Source of the DNA: Tannerellaceae bacterium
GTDB lineage: Bacteria > Bacteroidota > Bacteroidia > Bacteroidales > Tannerellaceae
Assembly: GCA_031276545.1 (NCBI GenBank)
Contig: JAISMW010000001.1
Coordinates: 1 to 15,537, forward strand
Length of the DNA: 15,537 nucleotides
Reading direction: 5' to 3'
In this document: positions 9,182 to 15,537 of the stretch, piece by piece
How the letters are laid out: every line of letters begins with the position of its first letter
Numbering within the stretch: the stretch's first letter is position 1
Program-made: the position numbers and the translations under genes
Notes under the pieces: model-generated
Database searches by the model: none
Told to the model about the DNA's origin: nothing
Seen by the model: only the letters and a program-made list of their open reading frames with translations

Positions 9182-9222
9182 GAAGCAATTCGGAAGTGTA
9201 TTTCCGGATTGCTTCATTTTGT
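9182..9222 (+). terminator. Rho-independent terminator of the SusCD operon
   Basis: GAAGCAATTCGGAA at 9182-9195 pairs with TTCCGGATTGCTTC at 9202-9215 over 14 base pairs, with one G-T wobble and a six-base loop. It is followed by ATTTTGTT at 9216-9223. It lies 44 bp after the stop of the last operon gene and between convergent genes. The reverse strand is followed by a less T-rich stretch (GTATTTTACA), so it may also slow transcription arriving from the fabD-fur unit. Confidence 0.8.
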
Positions 9223-9238
9223 TACGGGGTGAATGGAG

Positions 9239-9658
9239 TCACCCCCCCGCCGAGCAGCGCCGGCAGAGGCCTTTCAGGACAAAATTGACGTTTTCGAGTT
9301 GGAAGCCGGGGGGGAGTTGTACTGCGGGAATGGAGATGTTTTCCAGGCAGAAGGTTTTTTTGCACCGGGTGCAGGTGAAGTGTACGTGCAGATCCTTCAG
9401 CGAACAGGTGCAGTCGCTGCGGCATACGGAATATTTGATGGAGCCGGAGCCGTCGTCTATGCTGTGGATGAGTAGTTTTCTGCGGAACAGGGAGATTGTG
9501 CGGAACAGGGTGGATTTGTCTACCGTATCCAGTCTGGTTTCCATATCCGGCAGACTGAAGGCTTGCGGATGCTCCAGCATCGTCCGGAGCACCAGCAAGC
9601 GGATCGCCGTCGGTTTGATACCTCTTGCTTCCAGTCTTTCGGCATGATTCTCTGTCAT
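9239..9658 (-). CDS. Fur-family metal-dependent transcriptional repressor
   Basis: A 139-residue protein of normal Fur-family length. Residues 1-80 form the winged-helix DNA-binding half (ARGIKPTAIRLLVLRTMLEHPQAFSLPDM, then DKSTLFRTISLF as recognition helix and SIKYSVCR). Residues 85-139 form the dimer/metal half with HVHFTCTRC at 91-99 and CRRC at 132-135; these two CxxC pairs match the structural zinc site of the family. Additional cysteines at 79, 83, 85 and 104 make it unusually thiol-rich. The sequence does not tell whether it senses iron, zinc or peroxide. The ATG at 9658 overlaps the stop of fabD as ATGA, so translation is probably coupled and the two genes share a promoter. The frame is open further upstream through fabD, but that extension is a shadow of fabD. 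Family certain, metal unknown. Confidence 0.9.
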   Translation of the reverse strand: MTENHAERLEARGIKPTAIRLLVLRTMLEHPQAFSLPDMETRLDTVDKSTLFRTISLFRRKLLIHSIDDGSGSIKYSVCRSDCTCSLKDLHVHFTCTRCKKTFCLENISIPAVQLPPGFQLENVNFVLKGLCRRCSAGG

Positions 9659-10536
9659 TGCAGGCCTTCGGTGACGACGCCGGCGTTTACTTTCTTCACC
9701 AGACCTTGAAGCACGGCGCCGGGGCCGAGTTCTACAAAGTGGGTGGCGCCGTTGACTATCATATTTTCTACGGTTTGCGTCCAGCGTACCGGGGAGGTAA
9801 GCTGGGCAATCAGGTTGGCCTTGATCGTTTCCGGATCGGTTTGCGGACGGGCGTCCACGTTTTGGTATACCGGGCAAATGGGCGAGCCGATGGCGGTGTT
9901 TTCGATAGCCTTGGCTAATTCTTCGCGCGCCGGTTCCATCAGGGGGGAGTGGAAGGCGCCGCCTACTTTCAGCTTCAGCGCTCGTTTGGCTCCGGCGGCC
10001 AGCAGGTATTCGCAGGCGCGGTCTACACCGGAAACGCTTCCCGAGATGACGACTTGGCCGGGGCTGTTGTAATTGGCCGGGACTACCACTTCGCCGGCGA
10101 CGGCTGCACAGGCTTCTTCCACTTTGGCGTCGGGCAGTCCGAGGATGGCCGCCATGGTGGAGGGGGCTGCTTCGCAGGCTTTTTGCATAGCCCGGGCGCG
10201 TTGAGAGACCAGCTTCAATCCGTCTTCAAAGGAGAGCGCCCCGGCGGCTGCCAGTGCGGAAAATTCGCCTAAGGAATGACCGGCCACCATATCCGGTCGG
10301 AATGATTCGCCCAGCGTTTTCGACAGGATCACGGAGTGCAGAAAGATGGCGGGTTGCGTCACTTTGGTTTGTTTCAAATCTTCGTCTGTTCCCTCGAACA
10401 TCAAGTCGGTAATGCGGAAACCCAGAATCTCATTTGCTTTGTCGAACAGTTCTTTCGCAAGCGGACTGGTTTCGCAGAGTTCTTTTCCCATTCCTGCAAA
10501 CTGGGCGCCTTGCCCCGGAAATATATACGCTTTCAT
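9655..10536 (-). CDS. fabD: malonyl-CoA:acyl carrier protein transacylase
   Basis: This 293-residue cytoplasmic enzyme transfers malonyl groups from malonyl-CoA to acyl carrier protein to feed fatty acid elongation. Family landmarks are all present: the opening IFPGQGAQFAGMG, the nucleophile Ser88 in GHSLGEFSAL, Arg113 in SQRARAMQ that binds the malonyl carboxylate, His196 in GAFHSPLM, and YNSPGQVVISG near residues 156-166. A late VELGPGAVLQGLVKK is the usual C-terminal motif. The length is typical and no residue is missing. It is the first gene of a two-gene unit with the Fur-family regulator. The ATG at 10536 lies about 40 bp after a canonical -7 box on the same strand. Its position beside a metal regulator rather than in a fab cluster is not strange for this phylum. 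Confidence 0.96.
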   Translation of the reverse strand: MKAYIFPGQGAQFAGMGKELCETSPLAKELFDKANEILGFRITDLMFEGTDEDLKQTKVTQPAIFLHSVILSKTLGESFRPDMVAGHSLGEFSALAAAGALSFEDGLKLVSQRARAMQKACEAAPSTMAAILGLPDAKVEEACAAVAGEVVVPANYNSPGQVVISGSVSGVDRACEYLLAAGAKRALKLKVGGAFHSPLMEPAREELAKAIENTAIGSPICPVYQNVDARPQTDPETIKANLIAQLTSPVRWTQTVENMIVNGATHFVELGPGAVLQGLVKKVNAGVVTEGLQ

Positions 10537-10576
10537 GTTTTTAATCTTTTTCTAATTTCAGATTTTTAAGACGGCG

Positions 10577-10584
10577 CAAAGGTA
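10577..10584 (-). promoter_or_regulatory. -7 box of the fabD-fur promoter
   Basis: On the minus strand this reads TACCTTTG, a perfect match to the Bacteroidetes -7 consensus TAnnTTTG, within ATTACCTTTGC. It predicts a start near 10570 and a leader of about 35 bases before fabD. No clear TTTG -33 element stands 19-21 bp upstream. The same extended box precedes the nhaC-type gene. Confidence 0.6.
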
Positions 10585-10624
10585 ATAATTTTTGAAATGT
10601 AGGATCCGGTAGGGTTTCAAATTG

Positions 10625-10632
10625 TATATTTG
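10625..10632 (+). promoter_or_regulatory. -7 box of the tatAC promoter
   Basis: TATATTTG matches the Bacteroidetes -7 consensus exactly and is followed by CCGCG. A start near 10638-10640 would give a leader of about 37 bases to the tatA ATG at 10677. This argues against the in-frame ATG at 10641 as the start. The -33 element is not obvious. The box is divergent from the fabD promoter, about 40 bp away. Confidence 0.6.
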
Positions 10633-10676
10633 CCGCGTAAATGCAATTATTACAAACTATTAAACATATACATTTT

Positions 10677-10883
10677 ATGAATCATTTATTATTTCTCCCC
10701 AATCTGGGAACCGGCGAAATTATTGTTATTGCTATGATTGTCTTATTGCTTTTCGGTGGAAAGAAGATACCCGAACTGATGAGAGGTATCGGAAAAGGTG
10801 TGAAGAACTTCAAGGATGGCGTAAAAGGACTGGAAGACGATATTAATTTACGCGATACGGACAATACCTCCGACAAGAAATAA
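10677..10883 (+). CDS. tatA: twin-arginine translocase pore subunit TatA
   Basis: A 68-residue membrane protein that assembles into the protein-conducting element of the Tat system, moving folded proteins across the inner membrane. The layout is classic: a short periplasmic N-terminus, one membrane helix at residues 12-27 ([15 protein letters not shown]), the FGGKKIPEL hinge at 26-34, an amphipathic basic helix at about 33-50 ([17 protein letters not shown]), and a charged tail. An in-frame ATG at 10641 would add 12 residues but would sit at the predicted transcription start, so 10677 is chosen. tatC follows after 7 bp. No separate tatB is visible, so this protein may serve both TatA and TatB roles, or a second tatA/B-like gene may lie elsewhere. 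Confidence 0.93.
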   Translation: MNHLLFLPNLGTGEIIVIAMIVLLLFGGKKIPELMRGIGKGVKNFKDGVKGLEDDINLRDTDNTSDKK

Positions 10884-10890
10884 GAGCGAG

Positions 10891-11709
10891 ATGCAACAAG
10901 ATGAGATGTCGTTCTGGGATCACCTGGAAGAACTTCGCTGGACGCTGTTCCGTTCTATTCTGGCCCTCTTCCTGTTTGCCGTTGGCTTCTTCGCTTTCAT
11001 GCGGGGAGAGAACGGCATCTTTGATACCTTCGTGATGGCGCCCACGCGCGGTGACTTTATCACCTACCGCCTGTTTTGCAAGGTGGGCGCTTCCTTCTCT
11101 TTCCTGAACGAGTTTTGCGATGCTTCCTTCCGGATAGGCATTATCAACATCAAGCTGGCTACGCAGTTCTTTACTCACATGACGACTTCGTTCTGGCTGG
11201 CGTTGGTGTGCGCTTTCCCCTACCTCACGTTCGAGGTATGGAAATTCATCAGCCCGGCTCTGTACGATAGCGAAAAGAAAAACGTACGCTGGGTTTTCTT
11301 TTTCGGAACGGGCATGTTTTTCGTCGGATGCGCGGTGGGCTATTTCATGGTGTTCCCCATGACGCTACGCTTTCTGGCCACCTATCAGATAAGCGAAGCT
11401 ATTACGGAGCAGGTATCCCTCGATTCGTATATGGATAATTTCCTGATGCTGATCTTCATCATGGGCATCGTCTTCGAAATGCCCCTGCTGTCGTGGCTGC
11501 TGTCCAAGCTCGGACTTTTGCACCGCGGCTTCTTCACAAGATACAGACGCCACGCCATCGTGGTGCTCTTGGTTCTGGCTGCTCTGATTACGCCGAGCGG
11601 CGACCCCTTTACACTTTCTATTGTCTTTATCCCGCTCTACGGACTGTTCGAGCTGAGCGCCTTTTTCGTCAAACCGGCGCCGGTGGAAGAAGATGCGGAT
11701 ATGGAATAA
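10891..11709 (+). CDS. tatC: twin-arginine translocase receptor subunit TatC
   Basis: A 272-residue inner-membrane protein that recognises the twin-arginine signal. The N-terminus carries the diagnostic FWDHLEELR at residues 8-16. FEVWKFISPALYDSEKK at about 114-130 forms the cytoplasmic loop contacting the signal peptide, and GIVFEMPLL carries the conserved membrane-embedded Glu. Six membrane helices can be drawn, the last two in AIVVLLVLAALITPSGDPFTLSIVFIPLYGLFEL. The first periplasmic loop (about residues 40-90) is somewhat longer than in E. coli TatC and contains cysteines 63 and 76, as seen in Bacteroidetes members. The tail is acidic. It forms an operon with tatA. A Tat-signal protein is encoded about 4 kb upstream. 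Confidence 0.95.
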   Translation: MQQDEMSFWDHLEELRWTLFRSILALFLFAVGFFAFMRGENGIFDTFVMAPTRGDFITYRLFCKVGASFSFLNEFCDASFRIGIINIKLATQFFTHMTTSFWLALVCAFPYLTFEVWKFISPALYDSEKKNVRWVFFFGTGMFFVGCAVGYFMVFPMTLRFLATYQISEAITEQVSLDSYMDNFLMLIFIMGIVFEMPLLSWLLSKLGLLHRGFFTRYRRHAIVVLLVLAALITPSGDPFTLSIVFIPLYGLFELSAFFVKPAPVEEDADME

Positions 11710-11712
11710 GCC

Positions 11713-11738
11713 TGGGGAGGGAGTTTTTCACCTCCCCA
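11713..11738. other. hairpin between convergent tatC and nhaC-type gene
   Basis: TGGGGAGG at 11713-11720 pairs with CCTCCCCA at 11731-11738 around a 10-base loop containing the minus-strand gene's stop codon. The stem is GC-rich and sits exactly where two genes converge with an 18-bp gap, so it may limit read-through in both directions. Neither arm is followed by a good T-tract, so it is not called a standard intrinsic terminator. Confidence 0.45.
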
Positions 11739-13044
11739 CGCTTCCTGTATACCGGCGGGGATACTGAAACAGAATCGCCGCAATCGAAGCAAGGCCGATA
11801 AGGAACGGATAGTAGAGATACGGCACAATCTCTGCCGGACCGACGCCCCCGGCAAGCCCGGAAGCTATCAGCAACTGGGCGCCGTAGGGGATCATGCCCT
11901 GCGTGAAACAGGAAAAGGTGTCCAGCAAACTGGCCGTCCGACGGCCGTCGATCCGGTATTCGTCGCCTATTTTGCGCGCTATCGGCCCCACGATGATCAG
12001 CGCAATGGTATTGTTGGCCGTACAGAGATTTGTCAGCATGGTGAGAACGGCCAGGCTGCCCTCGGCTTTTCTGCGCGATTGGATGCTGCGTGTCAGTTTC
12101 CGTACCAGCCATTCGACGCCTCCGTTTCGGCGGATCACTTCAAACAGGCCGCCGGCCATCAGGCTCACGATAATCAGTTCGCCCATATCGCCTACAATGC
12201 CTCCGTGCGTGGCTTTTGCCCATTCCCATACGGTGAACCCTCCGTCGGCCAGGCCGATCAGACCGCACAGGAAGAAGCCCGACAGCAGCACCGTCATGAC
12301 GTTCACGCCGGCCATCGCCGCAACCAGCACCACGACGTAGGGAATCATTCTGACCCACGACAGCTCGGCGCCTTCCGTCATGCCCTGCCGTAGCCCCAGA
12401 CCCTGCCAGACGTACAGGAGCGTCGCCAGCAAAGCGGCCGGCAGCACGATGCGCAGGTTGACGATGAACTTGTCGCGCATTCGCACGCCCTGGGTACGCG
12501 TGGCCACGATGGTGGTATCGGATATGAACGAGAGGTTGTCGCCGAACATCGCCCCGCCGACGACGATGCCGATCATCGCCGGAAGACTCATCCCGATTTG
12601 CGGCGACAGCCCCACGGCTATAGGCGTAAGCGCCGCAATCGTGCCGCAGGACGTGCCCATCGACATCGAAACAAAGCAGGCCGCCAGGAAAAGACCGGCC
12701 GGTATCATATTCTGCGGCAATATCTGAAGCGCTATCTGTACCGTGGCGTCTACGGCGCCCATCGCCTTGGCGCTTCCGGCAAAGGCGCCTGCAAGGATGA
12801 AGATGACCACCATCAGCAGGATCGTCTCGTTCGCCGCTCCACGGCAGAACACGCCGACGCGCTGCGACACGCTGCCTTTCGAGAAACATACCGCCGCCAC
12901 GGCCGTCAGCAGAAATGCAATGACAACCGGCATCCGGCTCAAATCGCCGGTAAAGGCAAACGTCACAAGGTATAGAGCAAAGAAAAGTCCCAGGGGAAGC
13001 AGCGCCGATCCGCGGGGGCGAGGGTTGGTATCGTCTGTATTCAT
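11728..13044 (-). CDS. nhaC: NhaC-family Na+/H+ antiporter
   Basis: A 438-residue polytopic inner-membrane protein with roughly eleven hydrophobic helices, expected to expel Na+ in exchange for H+. Two signature stretches support the NhaC (ion transporter superfamily) assignment: GTSCGTIAALTPIA at 130-143 and GAMFGDNLSFISDTTIVATRTQG at 164-186, the latter being the conserved GD-x-x-S-x-x-SDT motif. A second repeat-like half carries NLCTANNTIALIIVGPIARKI and GMIPYGAQLL. Related members exchange malate/lactate or transport other small anions, so the exact substrate is not certain. The gene stands alone, convergent to tatC and divergent from the S9 peptidase gene, with a canonical -7 box about 40 bp upstream of its ATG. 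GC content is visibly higher than in the SusCD region. Confidence 0.88.
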   Translation of the reverse strand: MNTDDTNPRPRGSALLPLGLFFALYLVTFAFTGDLSRMPVVIAFLLTAVAAVCFSKGSVSQRVGVFCRGAANETILLMVVIFILAGAFAGSAKAMGAVDATVQIALQILPQNMIPAGLFLAACFVSMSMGTSCGTIAALTPIAVGLSPQIGMSLPAMIGIVVGGAMFGDNLSFISDTTIVATRTQGVRMRDKFIVNLRIVLPAALLATLLYVWQGLGLRQGMTEGAELSWVRMIPYVVVLVAAMAGVNVMTVLLSGFFLCGLIGLADGGFTVWEWAKATHGGIVGDMGELIIVSLMAGGLFEVIRRNGGVEWLVRKLTRSIQSRRKAEGSLAVLTMLTNLCTANNTIALIIVGPIARKIGDEYRIDGRRTASLLDTFSCFTQGMIPYGAQLLIASGLAGGVGPAEIVPYLYYPFLIGLASIAAILFQYPRRYTGSVGR

Positions 13045-13085
13045 GCTGTAAGTGTTTGTTATTTTAGGAAATGATTATCGGCGGG

Positions 13086-13093
13086 CAAAGGTA
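13086..13093 (-). promoter_or_regulatory. -7 box of the nhaC-type gene
   Basis: The minus strand reads TACCTTTG within TTATTACCTTTGC, an exact consensus match and nearly the same extended sequence as the fabD box. It predicts a leader of about 35 bases to the ATG at 13044. No convincing -33 TTTG was found at the usual distance. Confidence 0.6.
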
Positions 13094-13109
13094 ATAAAAG
13101 AAAAAGATC

Positions 13110-13117
13110 TACATTTA
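13110..13117 (+). promoter_or_regulatory. weak candidate -7 box for the S9 peptidase gene
   Basis: TACATTTA differs from TAnnTTTG only in the last base. It would give a leader of about 20 bases before the ATG at 13144. It lies 17 bp from the divergent nhaC box, so both promoters share a 99-bp intergenic region. A -33 element was not seen, so the call is tentative. Confidence 0.3.
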
Positions 13118-13143
13118 CGCGACATAACAAATCCGGTTTATAT

Positions 13144-15204
13144 ATGAAACAATCCATTATCATCCTCAGCTTCCTGCTGAGCTGTTTGCCCTGGGGCAAA
13201 CTTTCTTCGCAAGTGACTAAAGCCGATTACGAACGCATCGACACCTTGCTGAAACGTTCGGAAAGAGTCTATTCCTCCTTCGTCACCCCGCAATGGATAG
13301 GCGAAACGCACGAGTTTCGCTACGTCAACAACGAACGCGGCGGCAAGGCCTACTATCTGGTGAATGCCGAAGACGGAACGAAACAATCCATCGATCCCTG
13401 GGAAGAAGAAAAGCCGGCAGCACCCGACTACCGCTTCACAGACCACCGGGATACCTCGAAAACGCTCTCGCCCGACCGACAGTGGGAGGCCTACGTGCAG
13501 GACTTCAACATCTATATCCGTCCGGCAGGCTCCGCCGAAGGAGGACAAGCCCTGTCGTTCGACGGTACGGAGAATCACTTTTACAGCGCCCGGATCCGCT
13601 GGTCGCCCGATTCGCGGAAGCTGGCCACCCTCCGCATACAGGACGTCGCCGAGCGGAGAATCCCCCTGATCGAATCCTCGCCCCAAAGCCGGCGACAGCC
13701 CGTCCTGCAGTGGCGCGACTACGCCAAGCCGGGCGACGCGCTCCCCACAAGCCTGCCGGCGCTGTTCGACGTCCCTTCCCGCAGACAAATACCGGCAGGC
13801 GATATGACGCCCTATATCCACCAGTTCAGCCTGAGGCTTACGGGCTGGAGAAAAGACAGCCGGGCGTTCACCTTTGAATGCAACCTGCGCGGACATCAGC
13901 GCTACATCGTGGCCGAAGTCGACGCCGAAACCGGCGCCGTACACCACCTGGCCGACGAAACATCCCCCACCTTCATTCACTACAATAATATATACCGCCA
14001 CGACCTGGACGACGGACGGGAGATGCTCTGGATATCCGAACGCGACGGCTGGCGACACCTCTACCTCCTCGACGGAAAGACCGGACAGGTGAAACGCCAA
14101 ATCACCAAAGGAGAATGGATCGTCCGAACGGTCGATTACGTAGACGAAACCCGCAGACTCGTCTACTTCTATGCCTCCGGATTCAATCCCGGCGAAGACC
14201 CCTACAACAAACACTACTGCTGCATCCGCATGGACGGGAAAGACTTCAAAGACCTGACGCCCGAAAACGCCAACCACCGCGTGAGCTTCTCCAAAGACCG
14301 GCAGTACTTCACAGACGTCTATTCGCGTCCCGACTTGCCCCCCGTCAGCCAGGTGAAGCGACTGGCCGACGCCGCCACCATAGCCATACTGGAGCGCTGC
14401 GACGTGAGCGACCTCACAGCCGAAGGCTGGCAGATGCTGGAAGTCTTCCACGCCAAAGGACGCGACGGAAAAACCGACATCTGGGGCAACATCCACCGTC
14501 CCTCAAACTTCGACGCCTCGAAGCGCTACCCCGTCATCGAATTTATCTACGCCGGCCCGCACGATTCGCACGTGGACAAAGACTTCAAGCCGGCGCACCA
14601 CCTGGTCTCCCGACTGGCCGACCTCGGCTTCATCGTCGTCTCCATCGACGGAATGGGTACGGCCAACCGCTCGAAAGCCTTCCACGACGTATGCCGGAAG
14701 AACCTGAAAGACGCCGGATTCCCCGACCGCAAACTCTGGATTCAGGCCGCCGCCGGGCAATACCCCCAAATGGATATTTCCCGGACAGGCATCTACGGAT
14801 GGTCGGCCGGCGGACAGAACGCCATGGCAGCCCTGCTCTTCCACCATGACTTCTACAAGGTAGCCGTAGCCTTCTGCGGATGCCACGACAACCGGATGGA
14901 CAAAATCTGGTGGAACGAGCAGTGGATGGGCTACCCCGTAGACGAATCCTACTCCGCCTCCTCCAACGTAGACAATGCCTCCCTGCTGGAAGGAAAACTC
15001 CTGCTCATAAACGGCGAACTGGACGACAACGTAGACCCCGCCTCCACCCTCCAGGTAGTAAACGCGCTGATCAAAGCCGGCAAGAACTTCGAGCAGCTCT
15101 ACCTTCCCGGCAAAGGCCACAGCCTGGGTGGTAAATTCGAAATGCGCCGCATGAATGATTTCTTCGTAAAACATTTGAAGAACCAGGAACCCCCGGAATG
15201 GTAA
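13144..15204 (+). CDS. secreted S9-family serine peptidase (DPP IV-like fold)
   Basis: This 686-residue protein has an N-terminal export signal (hydrophobic residues 5-16; Cys14 could be a lipid site but the following residues fit poorly). A beta-propeller domain (DPPIV N-terminal type) spans about 95-420, and an alpha/beta-hydrolase S9 domain spans about 440-680. The triad is complete: Ser554 in GWSAGG, Asp627 in GELDDNVDP and His659 in GKGHSLGG. The nucleophile motif has Ala where DPP IV has Tyr (GWSYGG). The Glu-Glu pair that anchors the substrate amino terminus in DPP IV is not seen in the matching stretch near residues 140-165. The enzyme probably cleaves periplasmic peptides for amino acid supply, but dipeptidyl specificity should not be assumed. 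It is a single gene, slightly shorter than typical DPP IV proteins, with high-GC codon use. Confidence 0.9.
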   Translation: MKQSIIILSFLLSCLPWGKLSSQVTKADYERIDTLLKRSERVYSSFVTPQWIGETHEFRYVNNERGGKAYYLVNAEDGTKQSIDPWEEEKPAAPDYRFTDHRDTSKTLSPDRQWEAYVQDFNIYIRPAGSAEGGQALSFDGTENHFYSARIRWSPDSRKLATLRIQDVAERRIPLIESSPQSRRQPVLQWRDYAKPGDALPTSLPALFDVPSRRQIPAGDMTPYIHQFSLRLTGWRKDSRAFTFECNLRGHQRYIVAEVDAETGAVHHLADETSPTFIHYNNIYRHDLDDGREMLWISERDGWRHLYLLDGKTGQVKRQITKGEWIVRTVDYVDETRRLVYFYASGFNPGEDPYNKHYCCIRMDGKDFKDLTPENANHRVSFSKDRQYFTDVYSRPDLPPVSQVKRLADAATIAILERCDVSDLTAEGWQMLEVFHAKGRDGKTDIWGNIHRPSNFDASKRYPVIEFIYAGPHDSHVDKDFKPAHHLVSRLADLGFIVVSIDGMGTANRSKAFHDVCRKNLKDAGFPDRKLWIQAAAGQYPQMDISRTGIYGWSAGGQNAMAALLFHHDFYKVAVAFCGCHDNRMDKIWWNEQWMGYPVDESYSASSNVDNASLLEGKLLLINGELDDNVDPASTLQVVNALIKAGKNFEQLYLPGKGHSLGGKFEMRRMNDFFVKHLKNQEPPEW

Positions 15205-15219
15205 ACCCAGGCGGCTTCC

Positions 15220-15429
15220 GTCTCAGGCCGGCGGCCTTCCGTCTTAAGACAAACTGCTTCCGTCTTAAGACAGAACGGTTCCGTCTTAAGCCGCCGGCTT
15301 GCCGTCTTAAGCCGGCGACTTTCTGTCTTAAGACGAAACGGTTCTGTCTTAAGACAAAACGGTTCCGTCTTAAGACAGAAGCGTTCCGTCTTACGACAAA
15401 ACGCCACCGGATTAAGCCGGATTGTCTTT
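15220..15429. repeat. ten-unit 21-bp tandem repeat with GTCTTAAGAC palindrome
   Basis: Units begin at 15220, 15241, 15262, 15283, 15304, 15325, 15346, 15367, 15388 and 15409, an unbroken 21-bp period. Units 2-8 start with GTCTTAAG. The remainder comes in two flavours: ACAAAACGGTTCC-like (units 2, 3, 6, 7, 8, 9) and GC-rich CCGGCGGCTTTCC-like (units 1, 4, 5). Five units contain the perfect palindrome GTCTTAAGAC. The two end units are degenerate, and a half unit (AGGCGGCTTCC) begins at 15209, right after the peptidase stop. Because 21 is a multiple of three, one + frame (15198-15440) and a - frame stay open across the array as seven-residue repeats; this is probably a by-product. Function unknown. 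Options include a protein-binding array, an mRNA 3' structure, or a simple expansion. Confidence 0.9.
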
Positions 15430-15537
15430 TCCTGATTTAGGTTGACTGTTTACCAGTCTTATCGCGTAGAAGAGTTGACCCTGATTAATAATTATAACTG
15501 ATATTTGTTGACTTCATGCTCTTATGCCTGATATCTG
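15430..15537. other. intergenic tail without recognised gene
   Basis: No reading frame with family features is present up to the window edge. A small inverted repeat, GACTG at 15444-15448 and CAGTC at 15454-15458 with loop TTTAC, is too weak to call a terminator. The stretch after 15481 is AT-rich (ATTAATAATTATAACTGATA) and may be the upstream region of a gene beyond the window. Nothing else can be supported. Confidence 0.5.

Noticed and set aside
9659..9877. N-terminal extension of the Fur-family frame
   Set aside because: The extension is Arg/Pro-rich out-of-frame fabD sequence; the ATG at 9658 yields a normal-length Fur-family protein.
10641..10676. Upstream ATG of tatA at 10641
   Set aside because: It coincides with the predicted transcription start and adds residues not typical of TatA; the ATG at 10677 gives the standard N-terminus.
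13138..14496. 452-residue open frame antisense to the S9 peptidase gene
   Set aside because: It is a low-complexity Val/Gly/Phe-rich translation with no recognisable domain, produced by the high-GC codon use of the real gene on the + strand.
15099..15407. 102-residue minus-strand frame across the repeat array
   Set aside because: It runs into the peptidase coding sequence and its LKTEPFC heptads follow from the 21-bp repeat period; there is no support as a gene.
15220..15429. Possible CRISPR array
   Set aside because: The repeats are directly adjacent 21-bp units without unique spacers and no cas gene is present.

Overview
The window reads as chromosomal DNA from a member of the Bacteroidales (Bacteroides, Parabacteroides or Tannerella type). 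The evidence is a SusC/SusD outer-membrane pair with a FecR-type anti-sigma fragment upstream, lipoprotein signal peptides, and promoter-like TAnnTTTG -7 boxes without Shine-Dalgarno sequences. The genus cannot be fixed from this sequence alone.

Region 1 (1-9222, all + strand) is a nutrient-uptake locus resembling a polysaccharide utilization locus. It starts with the C-terminal end of a FecR-family anti-sigma factor. Then comes a probable operon: a SusC-type TonB-dependent transporter with an N-terminal STN signalling domain, a SusD-type surface lipoprotein, a Tat-exported TIM-barrel protein of the sugar phosphate isomerase/epimerase superfamily, and an 881-residue lipoprotein with two transglutaminase-fold domains and a C-terminal thioredoxin-like fold. 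No glycoside hydrolase, polysaccharide lyase or sulfatase is visible. This makes the substrate uncertain, and a glycopeptide or modified sugar is as plausible as a plain glycan. The FecR/STN pair implies substrate-induced control through an ECF sigma factor that would lie left of the window. A strong hairpin at 9182-9215 closes the operon.

Region 2 (9239-10536, - strand) is a two-gene housekeeping unit: fabD (malonyl-CoA:ACP transacylase) translationally coupled by an ATGA overlap to a cysteine-rich Fur-family regulator. Region 3 (10677-11709, + strand) holds tatA and tatC, a minimal twin-arginine translocase. The TIM-barrel protein about 4 kb away carries a twin-arginine signal and is a likely client. 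Region 4 (11728-13044, - strand) is an NhaC-type Na+/H+ antiporter convergent with tatC. Region 5 (13144-15204, + strand) is a secreted S9-family serine peptidase with an intact catalytic triad but without a recognisable Glu-Glu motif of true dipeptidyl peptidase IV.

Region 6 (15205-15537) has no convincing gene. It holds ten units of an exactly 21-bp tandem repeat centred on the palindrome GTCTTAAGAC. This array and the enzyme content of the SusCD operon are the two least explained parts of the window.
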